A DNA stretch of 64,000 nucleotides from NCBI GenBank assembly GCA_012519985.1, contig JAAYPC010000018.1:1-64000 (forward strand), written 5' to 3'. A program made the position numbers and the translations under genes. Within the stretch, counting starts at the first letter, position 1, and every line of letters starts with the position of its first letter. The notes under the pieces were generated by a model. It was not told where the DNA came from. It saw only the letters and a program-made list of their open reading frames with translations, and did no database searches. Source of the stretch: Fibrobacter sp. GTDB lineage: Bacteria > Fibrobacterota > Chitinivibrionia > Chitinivibrionales > Chitinispirillaceae. This document shows positions 27,338 to 36,228 of the stretch, one piece after another.

Positions 27338-28510
27338 ATGAATCCAGTATTAAAACCAGGTTTTTCCAGCCATGAGTTGAAGATAATTAAGCGAGTCTCC
27401 ATATTCTCAGTGGTTACCTGCCTGGTAGTGGTTACAGGAGCCTGGTTCTATAATAGTCAAAAAACAGAGGTTGGGAAAAAGATACGTCTTATTGATGAAC
27501 AACTCAAACTCATAGAAATTGATATCACAGCTCACCAGCTCACCGCTACCCGATATCTTCAAAATGGGAATCCCAGAAAAGCGATTCCTCATTTGGAGCG
27601 GATACTGCTCTACAATAAAAAAGATCAGCAAAATCATATTGCTCTGGCCCATGCATTTCTTGAGGCCGGAGAGTATCAGAGAGCCTATGACATTTACACC
27701 CGAATTAAAACAGAAGATCTTCCAGAGAGTACTTTATCCACTATTTGTACCAGAAAGGGAATAGCCCTCTATTATCTGGGAAAAAAGGATGAAAGCAGAA
27801 AAGAGCTAAACCAATGTCTGGCTCTGTATCCACAATCGGTTGAAGGATACTGTTTTCTGGGACAGATAGAAGCTTCAGCAGACAGCGATTCTTTAAAGGC
27901 ACTGAAATTTCTGGAAAAAGCGGTGCAGTTGGATTCCAGTTACGTTGAAGCCTGGTATCAGTTGGGAAGATACTGGATGGCTCAAGACAAGCTTATCAAA
28001 GCCAGAGAATATCTGTTGAATGCGATCCAGATCGACCCTCTTCATTCCAAAAGCCATGCACGCTTAGGAATGATCTATTATTATCTGGGAAATTCACAAC
28101 TTGCCAGGGTCTCTTATCAGACAGCAATCGCTATCAACCCTTCAGATTTTAACACCCATTATAATCTTGGCGAACTACTTTATAGCAGACTCAATGATAC
28201 ATTGAATGCCCTCAAGGAATTCAAAAAAGCAATAGAAGAGAAACCTGATCATGTGGAAGCTAATTTTAAAATTGGGTTAATCTGTATGAAAAACAACATG
28301 GTTAACGAGGCAATTCATTATTTTGAAAGAGCCCTTGGTCCCCACCCATCAGACACTCGCATTCTCATGCAATTAGCGGTTGCCTATGAAAGAATCAGGC
28401 AAAAAGAGCTTGCCATAACAACTTATAAGAGGATTTTGGATGCCGATGAGCTCAACAGCATCGCACATCAGAAGCTAAAACTGCTGAAACAGGAACCAGG
28501 GTTTCAGTAG
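27338..28510 (+). CDS. membrane-anchored TPR protein
   Basis: 390 residues. A cytoplasmic start, one membrane helix (~23-41, FSVVTCLVVVTGAWFY), a short coiled linker, then about eight TPR units from ~55 to the end (PHLERILLYNKKDQQNHIALA; HSKSHARLGMIYYYLGNSQ). No catalytic domain. Probably an envelope scaffold protein facing the periplasm. Divergent from groES; a possible -10 TATACT lies at 27250-27255 without a good -35. Confidence 0.8.
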   Translation: MNPVLKPGFSSHELKIIKRVSIFSVVTCLVVVTGAWFYNSQKTEVGKKIRLIDEQLKLIEIDITAHQLTATRYLQNGNPRKAIPHLERILLYNKKDQQNHIALAHAFLEAGEYQRAYDIYTRIKTEDLPESTLSTICTRKGIALYYLGKKDESRKELNQCLALYPQSVEGYCFLGQIEASADSDSLKALKFLEKAVQLDSSYVEAWYQLGRYWMAQDKLIKAREYLLNAIQIDPLHSKSHARLGMIYYYLGNSQLARVSYQTAIAINPSDFNTHYNLGELLYSRLNDTLNALKEFKKAIEEKPDHVEANFKIGLICMKNNMVNEAIHYFERALGPHPSDTRILMQLAVAYERIRQKELAITTYKRILDADELNSIAHQKLKLLKQEPGFQ

Positions 28511-28661
28511 TTTGTTTAACTTTCCAAGTTTCAGAGTGTTATCTTTAAAAAAAACTTGATTATGTGGAGAAGTAAATGTATTCTAATTTTTACGCGATTA
28601 AAAAGGAGAACACCTCAATTTATAACCCAATTCCAGGAAAAACGGAGTATGGAGGAGAACC

Positions 28662-28982
28662 ATGGGTAATATTACCAAAAAAGACCTTGTAGAAAAAATT
28701 GCTGAACATACCGGTCTGACACAGGTAGAGACCAAGATTGTGGTAGAGAGCTTTTTAGATTCGGTAGCAAAAGCGCTTCAGAGCGGCAATAACATTGAAA
28801 TAAGAGGATTTGGAAGATTCAAGGTAAAACAGAAAAAAGCCAGAACTGCCCGTAATCCCCGGACAAACGAATATATCGAAGTAGATGCCGGTTACAAACC
28901 AATATTTGAAGCTTCTAAAGAGTTAAGAAAACGGGTAAATGATGCCCAATGCCCAGCTCCCACAACAGAAGCGACCTCCTGA
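28662..28982 (+). CDS. HU/IHF-family DNA-binding protein
   Basis: 106 residues. Starts MGNITKKDLVEKIAEHTGLT and has the family signature GFGRFKVKQKKARTARNPRT, with the DNA-bending beta-arm ending near TNEYIEVDAGYKP. The ~12-residue C-terminal tail (CPAPTTEATS) is longer than in HU. The Arg/Asn-Pro arm tip is intact. HU versus IHF cannot be decided without a tree. A GGAGG site precedes the ATG. Confidence 0.95.
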   Translation: MGNITKKDLVEKIAEHTGLTQVETKIVVESFLDSVAKALQSGNNIEIRGFGRFKVKQKKARTARNPRTNEYIEVDAGYKPIFEASKELRKRVNDAQCPAPTTEATS

Positions 28983-29082
28983 GTTTATCTCCTTAGATTT
29001 TCTTCCAATAACTGCCTGCAGTGTAGATGGTTTTAAAAATCATATCGCTGCAGGGTCAACAGTTTCTGGGACGGCAAATAAT

Positions 29083-29886
29083 TCAGATACCAAGCTGCTC
29101 TGATTTTTTTGTAGCCTCCAGTATTGCAGATATAACTGAGTATTTAAATCCGTTTTTCTCTAAAGCCAAAAGCCCACTGGCTGTTGTACCTGCAGGAGAC
29201 ATTACTTTCGATTTTAATACAGCCGGACTTTCACCTGTTTCCAGAACCATCCTGGTTGCACCAATAATGGTCTGTAGAGCACATTCACGTGCTGCATCAT
29301 AAGTTAATCCGGCAGAAATCCCTCCCTCGATCATGGCTTCAATAAACAGAAATACGTATGCTGGTCCGCTCCCGGAGAGTCCGGTAACTGCATTCATCAT
29401 TTTTTCGGGTACATTTATAGCTTTCCCACAGGCCTTGAAAATGGAATGAACCAGAGAGTTATCCTCAGAGCTACAGTATTTATTCATGGAAATCGCACTG
29501 ATTCCCTCAGAAATCAATGCCGGAGTATTAGGCATGACTCTGCAAACCCTGCTTTTTGCAGGAAGCAGTTTTTCCAAAGATGCAATGCTTACCCCAGCCG
29601 CTATGGAAATCAGCAGAGATTTGGAGATCATTGCACCAACGGAACAGATAGTGTTAATGGCATTAGTGACATCTGCCGGTTTCACCGATATCACAATGGC
29701 ATCCGGGGCACTGTCTTGTTCAAACCAGCTTTGTGGATGCGACACTTTAACAGTAGGAGGCAAACCACTATAAGCTGATTCATTAAGGTCAAATGCACAA
29801 ATGGAAATGTTTTGATTGTAGGTTTTGAGTAAGCCCCCGATCAGGGCTTTTCCCATATTTCCGGTACCAATAATTCCAATATTCAT
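29083..29886 (-). CDS. proC: pyrroline-5-carboxylate reductase
   Basis: 267 residues. Reduces 1-pyrroline-5-carboxylate to proline with NAD(P)H, the last step of proline synthesis. The N-terminal Rossmann motif GIIGTGNMGKALIGGLL is intact, as are the MPNTPALISEG motif and the C-terminal signature GLSGSGPAYVFLFIEAMIEGG with the catalytic region VMSPAGTTASGL. 27 bp after the rho start on the same strand, so probably co-transcribed with rho. Confidence 0.96.
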   Translation of the reverse strand: MNIGIIGTGNMGKALIGGLLKTYNQNISICAFDLNESAYSGLPPTVKVSHPQSWFEQDSAPDAIVISVKPADVTNAINTICSVGAMISKSLLISIAAGVSIASLEKLLPAKSRVCRVMPNTPALISEGISAISMNKYCSSEDNSLVHSIFKACGKAINVPEKMMNAVTGLSGSGPAYVFLFIEAMIEGGISAGLTYDAARECALQTIIGATRMVLETGESPAVLKSKVMSPAGTTASGLLALEKNGFKYSVISAILEATKKSEQLGI

Positions 29887-29913
29887 AGTATCCTCCCTGG
29901 TGATACTTCAGTG

Positions 29914-31161
29914 TCAGCTTTTCATTACCTCCAGGAATTCTCTATTGGTTTTGGTGCTGGAGATTTTTTCGATCAGAAATTCCATCATTTCAATTGGGGT
30001 CATGGTAGCCAGAAATTTACGAAGGATCCACATGCGATTGAGTTCTTCCTCGGTAAGGAGCAGTTCTTCCTTTCTGGTTCCGGATCTCATCAGATCTATA
30101 GCAGGATAGACCCTGCGGTCTGCGATTTTTCGGTCCAGTACCAATTCCATGTTACCGGTTCCCTTGAACTCCTCGAAAATGACTTCATCCATTCTGCTGC
30201 CAGTTTCGATAAGAGCAGTGGCAATAATTGTAAGGCTTCCGCCATTGTCAATATTACGTGCTGCCCCGAAGAAACGCTTGGGTTTGTATAGTGCCTGTGA
30301 GTCAACACCACCGCTGAGAATTCTTCCAGAATGAGGAGCTACAGTATTATGTGCTCTGGCCAGTCGTGTGATACTATCAAGGAGAATAACGACATCACGA
30401 TTATGTTCCACCAGCCTTTTAGCCCTTTCGATGGCCATTTCAGCAACGACAACATGTCGTTCGGCGGGTTCATCGAATGTTGAACTGATTATTTCAGCTT
30501 TGACAGAGCGCTGCATGTCGGTAACTTCTTCGGGGCGCTCATCAATAAGTAGGACTATCAGGAAAACTTCAGGGTGATTATGCAGGATTGCATTTGCGAT
30601 ACTTTTTAGAAGAACTGTTTTACCGGTTCTTGGTGGTGCCACAATCAGTCCGCGCTGTCCCTTACCAATAGGAGTAAGCAGGTTCATTATACGGGTAGCG
30701 ACGTCTTTGTTATTGTATTCCAGGTTAAATCGTTCATTGGGGAAAAGAGGTGTAAGATCATCAAAATTTATCTTTTTCTTACATTCTTCCGGATCTTCGA
30801 AATTGACCATCTCAACCCGCAGCAAAGCAAAGTAGCGCTCGGAATCTTTTGGAGGACGTACCTGACCTGATACTGTGTCTCCGGTTTTCAGGTAAAAACG
30901 TTTGATCTGAGAGGGTGAAACATAAATATCGTCAGGACCGCTCAGATAGCTGTTCAAAGGTGAACGAAGAAAACCAAAACCATCTGGCATGATTTCCAGC
31001 ACACCTTCTGCGAACATTTGCCCGTTTTGAGCAGCTTCTGCCTGCAAAATTCTAAAAATTAGTTCCTGACGACGAAGGTTACGATGTTCACCGACATTAT
31101 AGGTAGCGGCTAAATCGTTAAGTTCAGTCATCGATTTTGACTTTAGTTCAGCAACATTCAT
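29914..31161 (-). CDS. rho: transcription termination factor Rho
   Basis: 415 residues. N-terminal Rho-N helical region (~1-45), cold-shock-like RNA-binding domain ([21 protein letters not shown], ~50-125), then the RecA-like ATPase with Walker A ([14 protein letters not shown]), Walker B ([14 protein letters not shown]), the Q-loop and R-loop ([17 protein letters not shown]). No N-terminal insertion. A functional hexameric helicase is expected. Confidence 0.97.
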   Translation of the reverse strand: MNVAELKSKSMTELNDLAATYNVGEHRNLRRQELIFRILQAEAAQNGQMFAEGVLEIMPDGFGFLRSPLNSYLSGPDDIYVSPSQIKRFYLKTGDTVSGQVRPPKDSERYFALLRVEMVNFEDPEECKKKINFDDLTPLFPNERFNLEYNNKDVATRIMNLLTPIGKGQRGLIVAPPRTGKTVLLKSIANAILHNHPEVFLIVLLIDERPEEVTDMQRSVKAEIISSTFDEPAERHVVVAEMAIERAKRLVEHNRDVVILLDSITRLARAHNTVAPHSGRILSGGVDSQALYKPKRFFGAARNIDNGGSLTIIATALIETGSRMDEVIFEEFKGTGNMELVLDRKIADRRVYPAIDLMRSGTRKEELLLTEEELNRMWILRKFLATMTPIEMMEFLIEKISSTKTNREFLEVMKS

Positions 31162-31528
31162 TCAGACACCTCGATTTGAATGGAAATATTTAGGTATATG
31201 CTGCAGTTATTTTACTGTTGACCCATCTGGATCATCAATATTTCTCTTCGCAATTTTATTCTTTGAAAGATATGTATGAAGAGTACTACATGAAGATTTT
31301 TCAACCTGTTTTTCTATCAGAATTTCGCAAGCCCTAAAGGATCAGGCGAAGCTTTCAATTGAAACCATACAAAAAACCGATAATCAATTGAACTGATGTA
31401 CTAGCGAGGTCGAAAAGGATTGCAATGGAGCGATCATTCAACTCCTTTATCATAAAATGATCTACTGCAATTTTAAAGTCAAGTTTTTTTTCGCTCCTAT
31501 ACATTACGCTTATGATAACCTCAAATTG
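31162..31528. other. intergenic region upstream of rho
   Basis: 367 bp between the rho start and the rlmI end, both on minus. The rho promoter/leader should lie here, but I find no convincing -35/-10 pair. No hairpin with a T-tract, RNA gene or ORF stands out. Confidence 0.4.
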
Positions 31529-32698
31529 TCACTCTAATACCCTTAAAACCAATCCCTTAAGGTACTCTCCTTCCCGATGTGCAATATTAACCGGATGATC
31601 TGGTCCTGCCCCAAGGACATGCAGAAGCTGAACCGGACGTCTGGCATCGGCAGCGGCTGCAAAGATAATCTGACGAAACAGATTTGGATCTATTGCATTA
31701 GAGCAGGAAAACGTAAAAATAATTCCTCCAGCCATGATTTTCTTAATAGCTAATAGATTTATATCTTTATACCCTCTTGAAGCTCTCTGAACCTCCCCAG
31801 GATGTCTGGCAAATTTAGGTGGATCTAAAATAATCAGGTCATATTGCTCTTCTGTTTCCCTTAAGAATTTAAAAACATCGGCAGTAATAAATCTAACCCG
31901 ATTCTGTTCAAATCCATTTATCCTTATATTATTCTGACCCCAAAGAGTGGCATTTCTGGAAATATCCACAGCATCAATCTGACTCGCGCCAGCGGCTAAA
32001 GCATTTACGGTGAAAGCTCCTGAATAAGAGAAACAGTCACAGATACGTCGCTTGCAGGCATAACTCCTTAAAAGGTATCGGTTAGGCCGTTGATCAAAAA
32101 AAAAGCCGGTTTTTTGCCCACTTTTTATATCTACTTCAAACCTTAGCCCCAACTCTGAAAGCTGAACTTTTTCAGGCATTTCACCATACAACAATCCCTG
32201 AGATGTTTGCAAACCCTCTCTGGTTCTTGAGTCTGTATCAGAGCGTTCAAAAACAAATTGTGGTTTATAACTAATAAGTATTTCGATTATCTCATTTCTG
32301 TAACGCTCCATACCAGCAGTAAGAATTTGAATAACAAAACCTGAACCATATTTGTCCACAATTAACCCTGGCAGAAAATCGCCTTCTGAATTGATAAGTC
32401 TGCAACAGTCATTCGATCCATCCAACAATGGATTTCTATAAGAAATTGCAGTTCTGATTCGATTATCAAGCTCTGCAACTGTAAAAGCCCTATCTTTGAA
32501 TGATAAGACTCGTACACTTATTGATGAATGAGGATTATAATAGCCAGATGCTAAAAAGTCTCCTTTGGACGAATATACAGAACATATATCCCCCGGCTTG
32601 ACATTTCCCTCGATTTTCAGAATAGCGCCACTGAAAATCCATGGATTTCCCATGGAAACCGACCTTTCTTTACCTGCTTTCAGATGAATTTTGATCAT
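31529..32698 (-). CDS. rlmI: 23S rRNA (cytosine-C5)-methyltransferase, RlmI family
   Basis: 389 residues. N-terminal PUA domain (HLKAGKERSVSMGNPWIFSG, ~1-70), a middle EEHEE-type region, then a class I SAM methyltransferase with motif I region CDCFSYSGAFTVNALAAGA and catalytic motifs DPPKFARHPGEV and FTFSCSNAI. RlmI methylates C1962 of 23S rRNA in E. coli; the same layout and length are seen here. Divergently placed from pal. Confidence 0.9.
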   Translation of the reverse strand: MIKIHLKAGKERSVSMGNPWIFSGAILKIEGNVKPGDICSVYSSKGDFLASGYYNPHSSISVRVLSFKDRAFTVAELDNRIRTAISYRNPLLDGSNDCCRLINSEGDFLPGLIVDKYGSGFVIQILTAGMERYRNEIIEILISYKPQFVFERSDTDSRTREGLQTSQGLLYGEMPEKVQLSELGLRFEVDIKSGQKTGFFFDQRPNRYLLRSYACKRRICDCFSYSGAFTVNALAAGASQIDAVDISRNATLWGQNNIRINGFEQNRVRFITADVFKFLRETEEQYDLIILDPPKFARHPGEVQRASRGYKDINLLAIKKIMAGGIIFTFSCSNAIDPNLFRQIIFAAAADARRPVQLLHVLGAGPDHPVNIAHREGEYLKGLVLRVLE

Positions 32699-32934
32699 TA
32701 CAGTGCTCTTTTCTGATGAGGGAAATATAACTCACTGCCAACACAGGACATCAAAAACTATTCAAAAACTCCTCTTAACCCCAATTTTACAATAGTCAGT
32801 CTCTGCAATTAATGAGATAATAAGTTATATTATTTACGAAATGTTGCACCCGTACTCAATCACATAATATTTTTATGAATCAGTATAATTCTTTTGTTTT
32901 TAACTAACCCAGAAATCAGAGTGGGAGGCCTTTC

Positions 32935-33465
32935 ATGACAAAACTTCTCAAACCACTGTGGGTAACCTTACTAGCAACATCAATTTTGTTTGTTGGCTGC
33001 AAAAAACAAGTCACAACAGTTGCTCCCACACCAGAACCACCACCACCAGTTGTAGAGGAACCACCACCACCTCCTCCACCGCCACCACCACCGCCAGTCG
33101 AGGATATTTCAGGTTTGCTTAATGAACTGCTGCAACCAGTTTATTTTGATTTCGATAAATTCGATCTTAAACCTGAAACCATAAACAGGCTGGAAAGAAT
33201 CGCCGGATTTCTTAGAGAACACAGCAGTGTTCGTTTAAGAGCCGAGGGGCATGCGGATGAACGAGGTTCTTCAGAATACAATATGGGATTGGGTGAAAAC
33301 CGTTCCAGAGCTGTAAAAAATTATTTGACCTCTTATGGAATTTCTTCAGACCGCATCGATTTGACCAGCTATGGTGAGGAAAGACCTGCACAGTTCAATT
33401 GTGGTAACGATGAAAATTGCCATCAAAGCAACAGAAGAGTTGAATGGCAAGTTATTTCTCAATAA
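32935..33465 (+). CDS. pal: peptidoglycan-associated lipoprotein (Pal/OmpA family)
   Basis: 176 residues. Lipoprotein signal with lipobox LFVGC (Cys ~20), a Pro-rich linker with eleven consecutive Pro residues (~45-58), and an OmpA-like domain (YFDFDKFDLKPETINRLERI, then GHADERGSSEYNMGLGENRS) with the Asp and Arg that bind diaminopimelate. Anchors the outer membrane to peptidoglycan in the Tol-Pal system. No tol genes are adjacent; the tolQ/exbD homologues in this window are in another operon. A TATAAT lies at 32884-32889 without a good -35. Confidence 0.93.
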   Translation: MTKLLKPLWVTLLATSILFVGCKKQVTTVAPTPEPPPPVVEEPPPPPPPPPPPPVEDISGLLNELLQPVYFDFDKFDLKPETINRLERIAGFLREHSSVRLRAEGHADERGSSEYNMGLGENRSRAVKNYLTSYGISSDRIDLTSYGEERPAQFNCGNDENCHQSNRRVEWQVISQ

Positions 33466-33475
33466 ATAATCTTGA

Positions 33476-33499
33476 GGAGCGGGCAAAATAACCCGCTCC
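33476..33499 (+). terminator. terminator after pal
   Basis: 8-bp GC-rich inverted repeat GGAGCGGG / CCCGCTCC with an 8-nt loop, ten bases after the pal stop, followed by a pyrimidine-rich stretch. Confidence 0.75.
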
Positions 33500-33716
33500 C
33501 CTACTTTACTATCCTCTCTTTATCTACTCCCCGTTTACTTAGAATTCACATCAGTTTCACATCATAATCAATCTCTTTTTTCTCATTTTACTTATTCATT
33601 TGTATTCTTGGAAATAATTTTCCTAAAAAAAGAATCACTGCATTTTATTTCTTTATCAAAAAACAGCACTTAATAGCCGGAATTTAGCTTTGGTTTAAAA
33701 ATTTGCATAAGTAGCT

Positions 33717-33753
33717 AATCAAAGAAATGCTTGGCATTTTGATTGCTTTGATT
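33717..33753 (+). promoter_or_regulatory. nested hairpin before nrnA-like gene
   Basis: Outer arms AATCAAAG / CTTTGATT enclose inner arms AAATGC / GCATTT around a TTG loop, with a 6-nt bulge on the 3' side, followed by TCTTTTTC. It could be a leader terminator/attenuator or an RNA element, about 80 bp before the start of the downstream gene. Confidence 0.4.
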
Positions 33754-33831
33754 TCTTTTTCACAGGCCCACAGATCTGTCAAAGGGTGGTATGGGTTAAC
33801 TATATAAATATACTTTTAAAAAGGGATACTA

Positions 33832-35016
33832 ATGCCTCTAATAAGCGAACAGATTTGTACTACCCGAAATATTGAGCTCGCCAGACATATCATTCTCAAT
33901 GCAGACACATTTGCCATCTGCGGGCATATCAATCCTGATGGCGATTCTATAGGCTCCATGTTATCACTGGGATTAGGACTGGAAAATATCGGTAAACAGG
34001 TTTACATGCTTTGTAATGATGATCTGCCCAGAAATTACCAGTTTTTACCAGGAGCTACAAGATTGATCAAAACATTGCACCGTCAGGTGGATGTAGCCAT
34101 CTCCGTTGATTGCGGTAGCAAAGAAATGACCGGTAAAAATGTGGAAGTTTTCGAACGTGCCCGCTGGGTAATCGAAATCGATCACCACCGCTCCAGAACT
34201 CCTTTTGGAGACGTGCTAATAGTCGATGCAGATGCAGCCTGCGCAGGTGAACTGGTATACGACTTACTTCTGGAACTGGATGTCCCTATTACTTCTGAGA
34301 TAGCGCAAAACATACTCACTTCTCTTCTGGTGGAAACTAATTCCTTTCGTCTACCTGGAATCCGCCCCCGTACCTTCGAGCTTTGTTCAGAACTCCTTAA
34401 AAGCGGTGTCGATTTTTACAAGTTGGCAGAATCCGTTTATTGGGTCACTTCCAAAGAGACGGCCCTTCTCACAGGTATCAGCTTATCCCGATGCAGCTTT
34501 TCCCCTTCAGGTGAAATTGCATGGTCAGTTCTTTCCAGAGCAGATTTCAAAAAAGCAGGTGCATCAGATTCCGATGCCGATTCTGTTTCTGAAAAGATCC
34601 GTTCCATCCAGGGAGTCAAAATCGCTATCCTTTTCAGAGAGAAAAATCCCAGAGAATGGAGAGTCAGTTTACGCTCTAAAGATGGGATCAATCTCACTTC
34701 GCTCGCAGAACAGTTTGGTGGCGGTGGCCATCTCAGTGCTGCCGGGTGTACAATTCCTAAAAAGCAGAAATTTCTTTGTCTATTGCTAAAATCTGCAGAA
34801 GAACTATTGGAAAGGCATAATTCCTTTAAAGCTCAAGCCCCACTAACTCAAACCGATTGCTTTTCACCTGCAATAACGGATGAGTACTCAAAACTACCCG
34901 AAGAACTCTTTTCACCGCCAATAAACTCCCATGACAATAGATTACAAAACTGGGTTGAAAATAAATGCACAATGCAACATTTCAGAAAATCAGTGCACAG
35001 TAAATTAGCATCATAA
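33832..35016 (+). CDS. DHH/DHHA1 phosphoesterase (NrnA-like)
   Basis: 394 residues. The N-terminal DHH domain has GHINPDGDSIGSM (metal ligands), the DCGS motif and the DHH triad (IEIDHHRSRTPFGD). The C-terminal DHHA1 domain ends with GGGGHLSAAGC. This is the layout of NrnA (nanoRNase / pAp phosphatase) or related c-di-AMP/pGpG phosphodiesterases. About 55 extra residues follow DHHA1 and match nothing I know. Substrate not decidable from sequence alone. 15 bp before the DUF2267 gene. Confidence 0.88.
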   Translation: MPLISEQICTTRNIELARHIILNADTFAICGHINPDGDSIGSMLSLGLGLENIGKQVYMLCNDDLPRNYQFLPGATRLIKTLHRQVDVAISVDCGSKEMTGKNVEVFERARWVIEIDHHRSRTPFGDVLIVDADAACAGELVYDLLLELDVPITSEIAQNILTSLLVETNSFRLPGIRPRTFELCSELLKSGVDFYKLAESVYWVTSKETALLTGISLSRCSFSPSGEIAWSVLSRADFKKAGASDSDADSVSEKIRSIQGVKIAILFREKNPREWRVSLRSKDGINLTSLAEQFGGGGHLSAAGCTIPKKQKFLCLLLKSAEELLERHNSFKAQAPLTQTDCFSPAITDEYSKLPEELFSPPINSHDNRLQNWVENKCTMQHFRKSVHSKLAS

Positions 35017-35031
35017 AGAAGAGGAGCAAAT

Positions 35032-35466
35032 ATGACCTGGACCGGACTTGAAACTTTTGATACTGCAGTTCAAAAAGCTGATCTTTGGTTAAAAGAAATT
35101 ATGGAAGAACTTAACACCGATAGCAGACGCATTGCCTATATGTCATTACGTGCGGTGCTTCATACACTCAGAGACCGACTTTTACTAGATGAAGCCGTTG
35201 ACCTGGGGGCTCAATTACCTCTCTTGATTAAAGGCATCTATTACGATGAGTGGAAACCATCCATCACACCGGTCAAAGATCGTCACATTGATGAGTTCCT
35301 GGCCCATATAAAAGAAAAATATCGTGCAGATGGCACAGTCGATATGGAAAAAACTGCTCGCGCGGTTTTTACCGTTCTCAAAAAGAAAATTACTGAAGGC
35401 GAAATCAAAGATGTCAAAGGTATGTTACCAGAAGAACTTAAATCACTATGGGGAAGTCCCTGCTGA
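35032..35466 (+). CDS. DUF2267 domain protein
   Basis: 144 residues, all helical, matching DUF2267 (DSRRIAYMSLRAVLHTLRDR, then LLLDEAVDLGAQLPLLIKGI and YYDEW). Function unknown. The start has GAGGAG 6 nt upstream; the gene is 15 bp after the DHH gene, so probably one transcript. Followed by a perfect palindrome. Confidence 0.85.
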   Translation: MTWTGLETFDTAVQKADLWLKEIMEELNTDSRRIAYMSLRAVLHTLRDRLLLDEAVDLGAQLPLLIKGIYYDEWKPSITPVKDRHIDEFLAHIKEKYRADGTVDMEKTARAVFTVLKKKITEGEIKDVKGMLPEELKSLWGSPC

Positions 35467-35477
35467 TAAACCTTCAG

Positions 35478-35504
35478 TATCACCGGATAAATTATCCGGT
35501 GATA
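35478..35504 (+). terminator. palindrome after the DUF2267 gene
   Basis: Arms TATCACCGGATAA / TTATCCGGTGATA separated by a single base, 12 bp after the stop. The strong stem suggests a terminator or 3'-end stabiliser, although the following sequence (CCGGATTTATG) has no long T-tract. Confidence 0.55.
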
Positions 35505-35585
35505 CCGGATTTATGCTTCTTCATTACAAATATTATCCATTTGTAACACTATACTCTTTAGCAACGGCTATATCAGGTTATATTT

Positions 35586-36173
35586 ATGAACGACCGAATT
35601 GCCCTGATCATCATCGATCTTCAAAATGATTTCCTTACAGGAGGTGCACTCCCTGTACCGGATGGTGACAAAATCATTCCAGTTCTCAATGAATATATTT
35701 CCCTCTTCAAAAATCGCCATTTGCCAATTATAGCCACCCGCGATTGGCACCCCCGCATTACCAAACATTTTAAACAATATGGTGGATTATGGCCTCCGCA
35801 CTGTATCCAAAATACATGGGGTGCACAGTTTCACCCTGATCTTCATTTACCTTCCGATATAATAATCATCTCTGCGGGCACAACCGAGGACCAGGAAGGC
35901 TATTCTGGATTTGAAGGCGTTGATCACTCAGGAAAGCCCCTGATCAACGTTCTTAAAGAAAGACAGATCTCCCATCTCTTTATTGGAGGACTCGCAACCG
36001 ATTATTGCGTTAAAGCCACAGTTATTCAAGCTGTCAAATTCGGGTTCAAAGTTAACCTGCTTACAGATGCCATAATGGGGATTAATCTCCAACCTTCCGA
36101 CTCTCAGAAAGCTATCGATGAAATGGTAAGTCAGGGAGCAAACCTATCCACTATAGATACTATTACTCTTTAA
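35586..36173 (+). CDS. nicotinamidase-like isochorismatase-family protein lacking catalytic Lys
   Basis: 195 residues, aligning along its length with PncA nicotinamidases (nicotinamide to nicotinate in NAD salvage). Present: catalytic Asp (D11, IIDLQNDF), nucleophile Cys (C141, ATDYCVKA), cis-peptide region, and metal ligands (D53, H55 in TRDWHP; H72 in PPHC). Absent: the catalytic Lys. Where the family has SKxT before the YSGF motif, this protein has SAGTTEDQEGYSGF, with Ala at position 97; the codon is GCG, clear in the DNA. It may be inactive, use another residue, or act on a different substrate. Confidence 0.85.
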   Translation: MNDRIALIIIDLQNDFLTGGALPVPDGDKIIPVLNEYISLFKNRHLPIIATRDWHPRITKHFKQYGGLWPPHCIQNTWGAQFHPDLHLPSDIIIISAGTTEDQEGYSGFEGVDHSGKPLINVLKERQISHLFIGGLATDYCVKATVIQAVKFGFKVNLLTDAIMGINLQPSDSQKAIDEMVSQGANLSTIDTITL

Positions 36174-36228
36174 GATCAACAGAATGCTATACCATCTATG
36201 TTTATAAAGGTCTTGTTGGATTTCCTTT

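Larger units (their letters stand above)
33466..33831. other. intergenic region between pal and nrnA-like gene
   Basis: 366 bp, AT-rich. It contains the pal terminator, the nested hairpin at 33717-33753 (both listed separately) and a small palindrome ACAGATCTGT (33770-33779). No ORF or recognised RNA. Confidence 0.5.
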
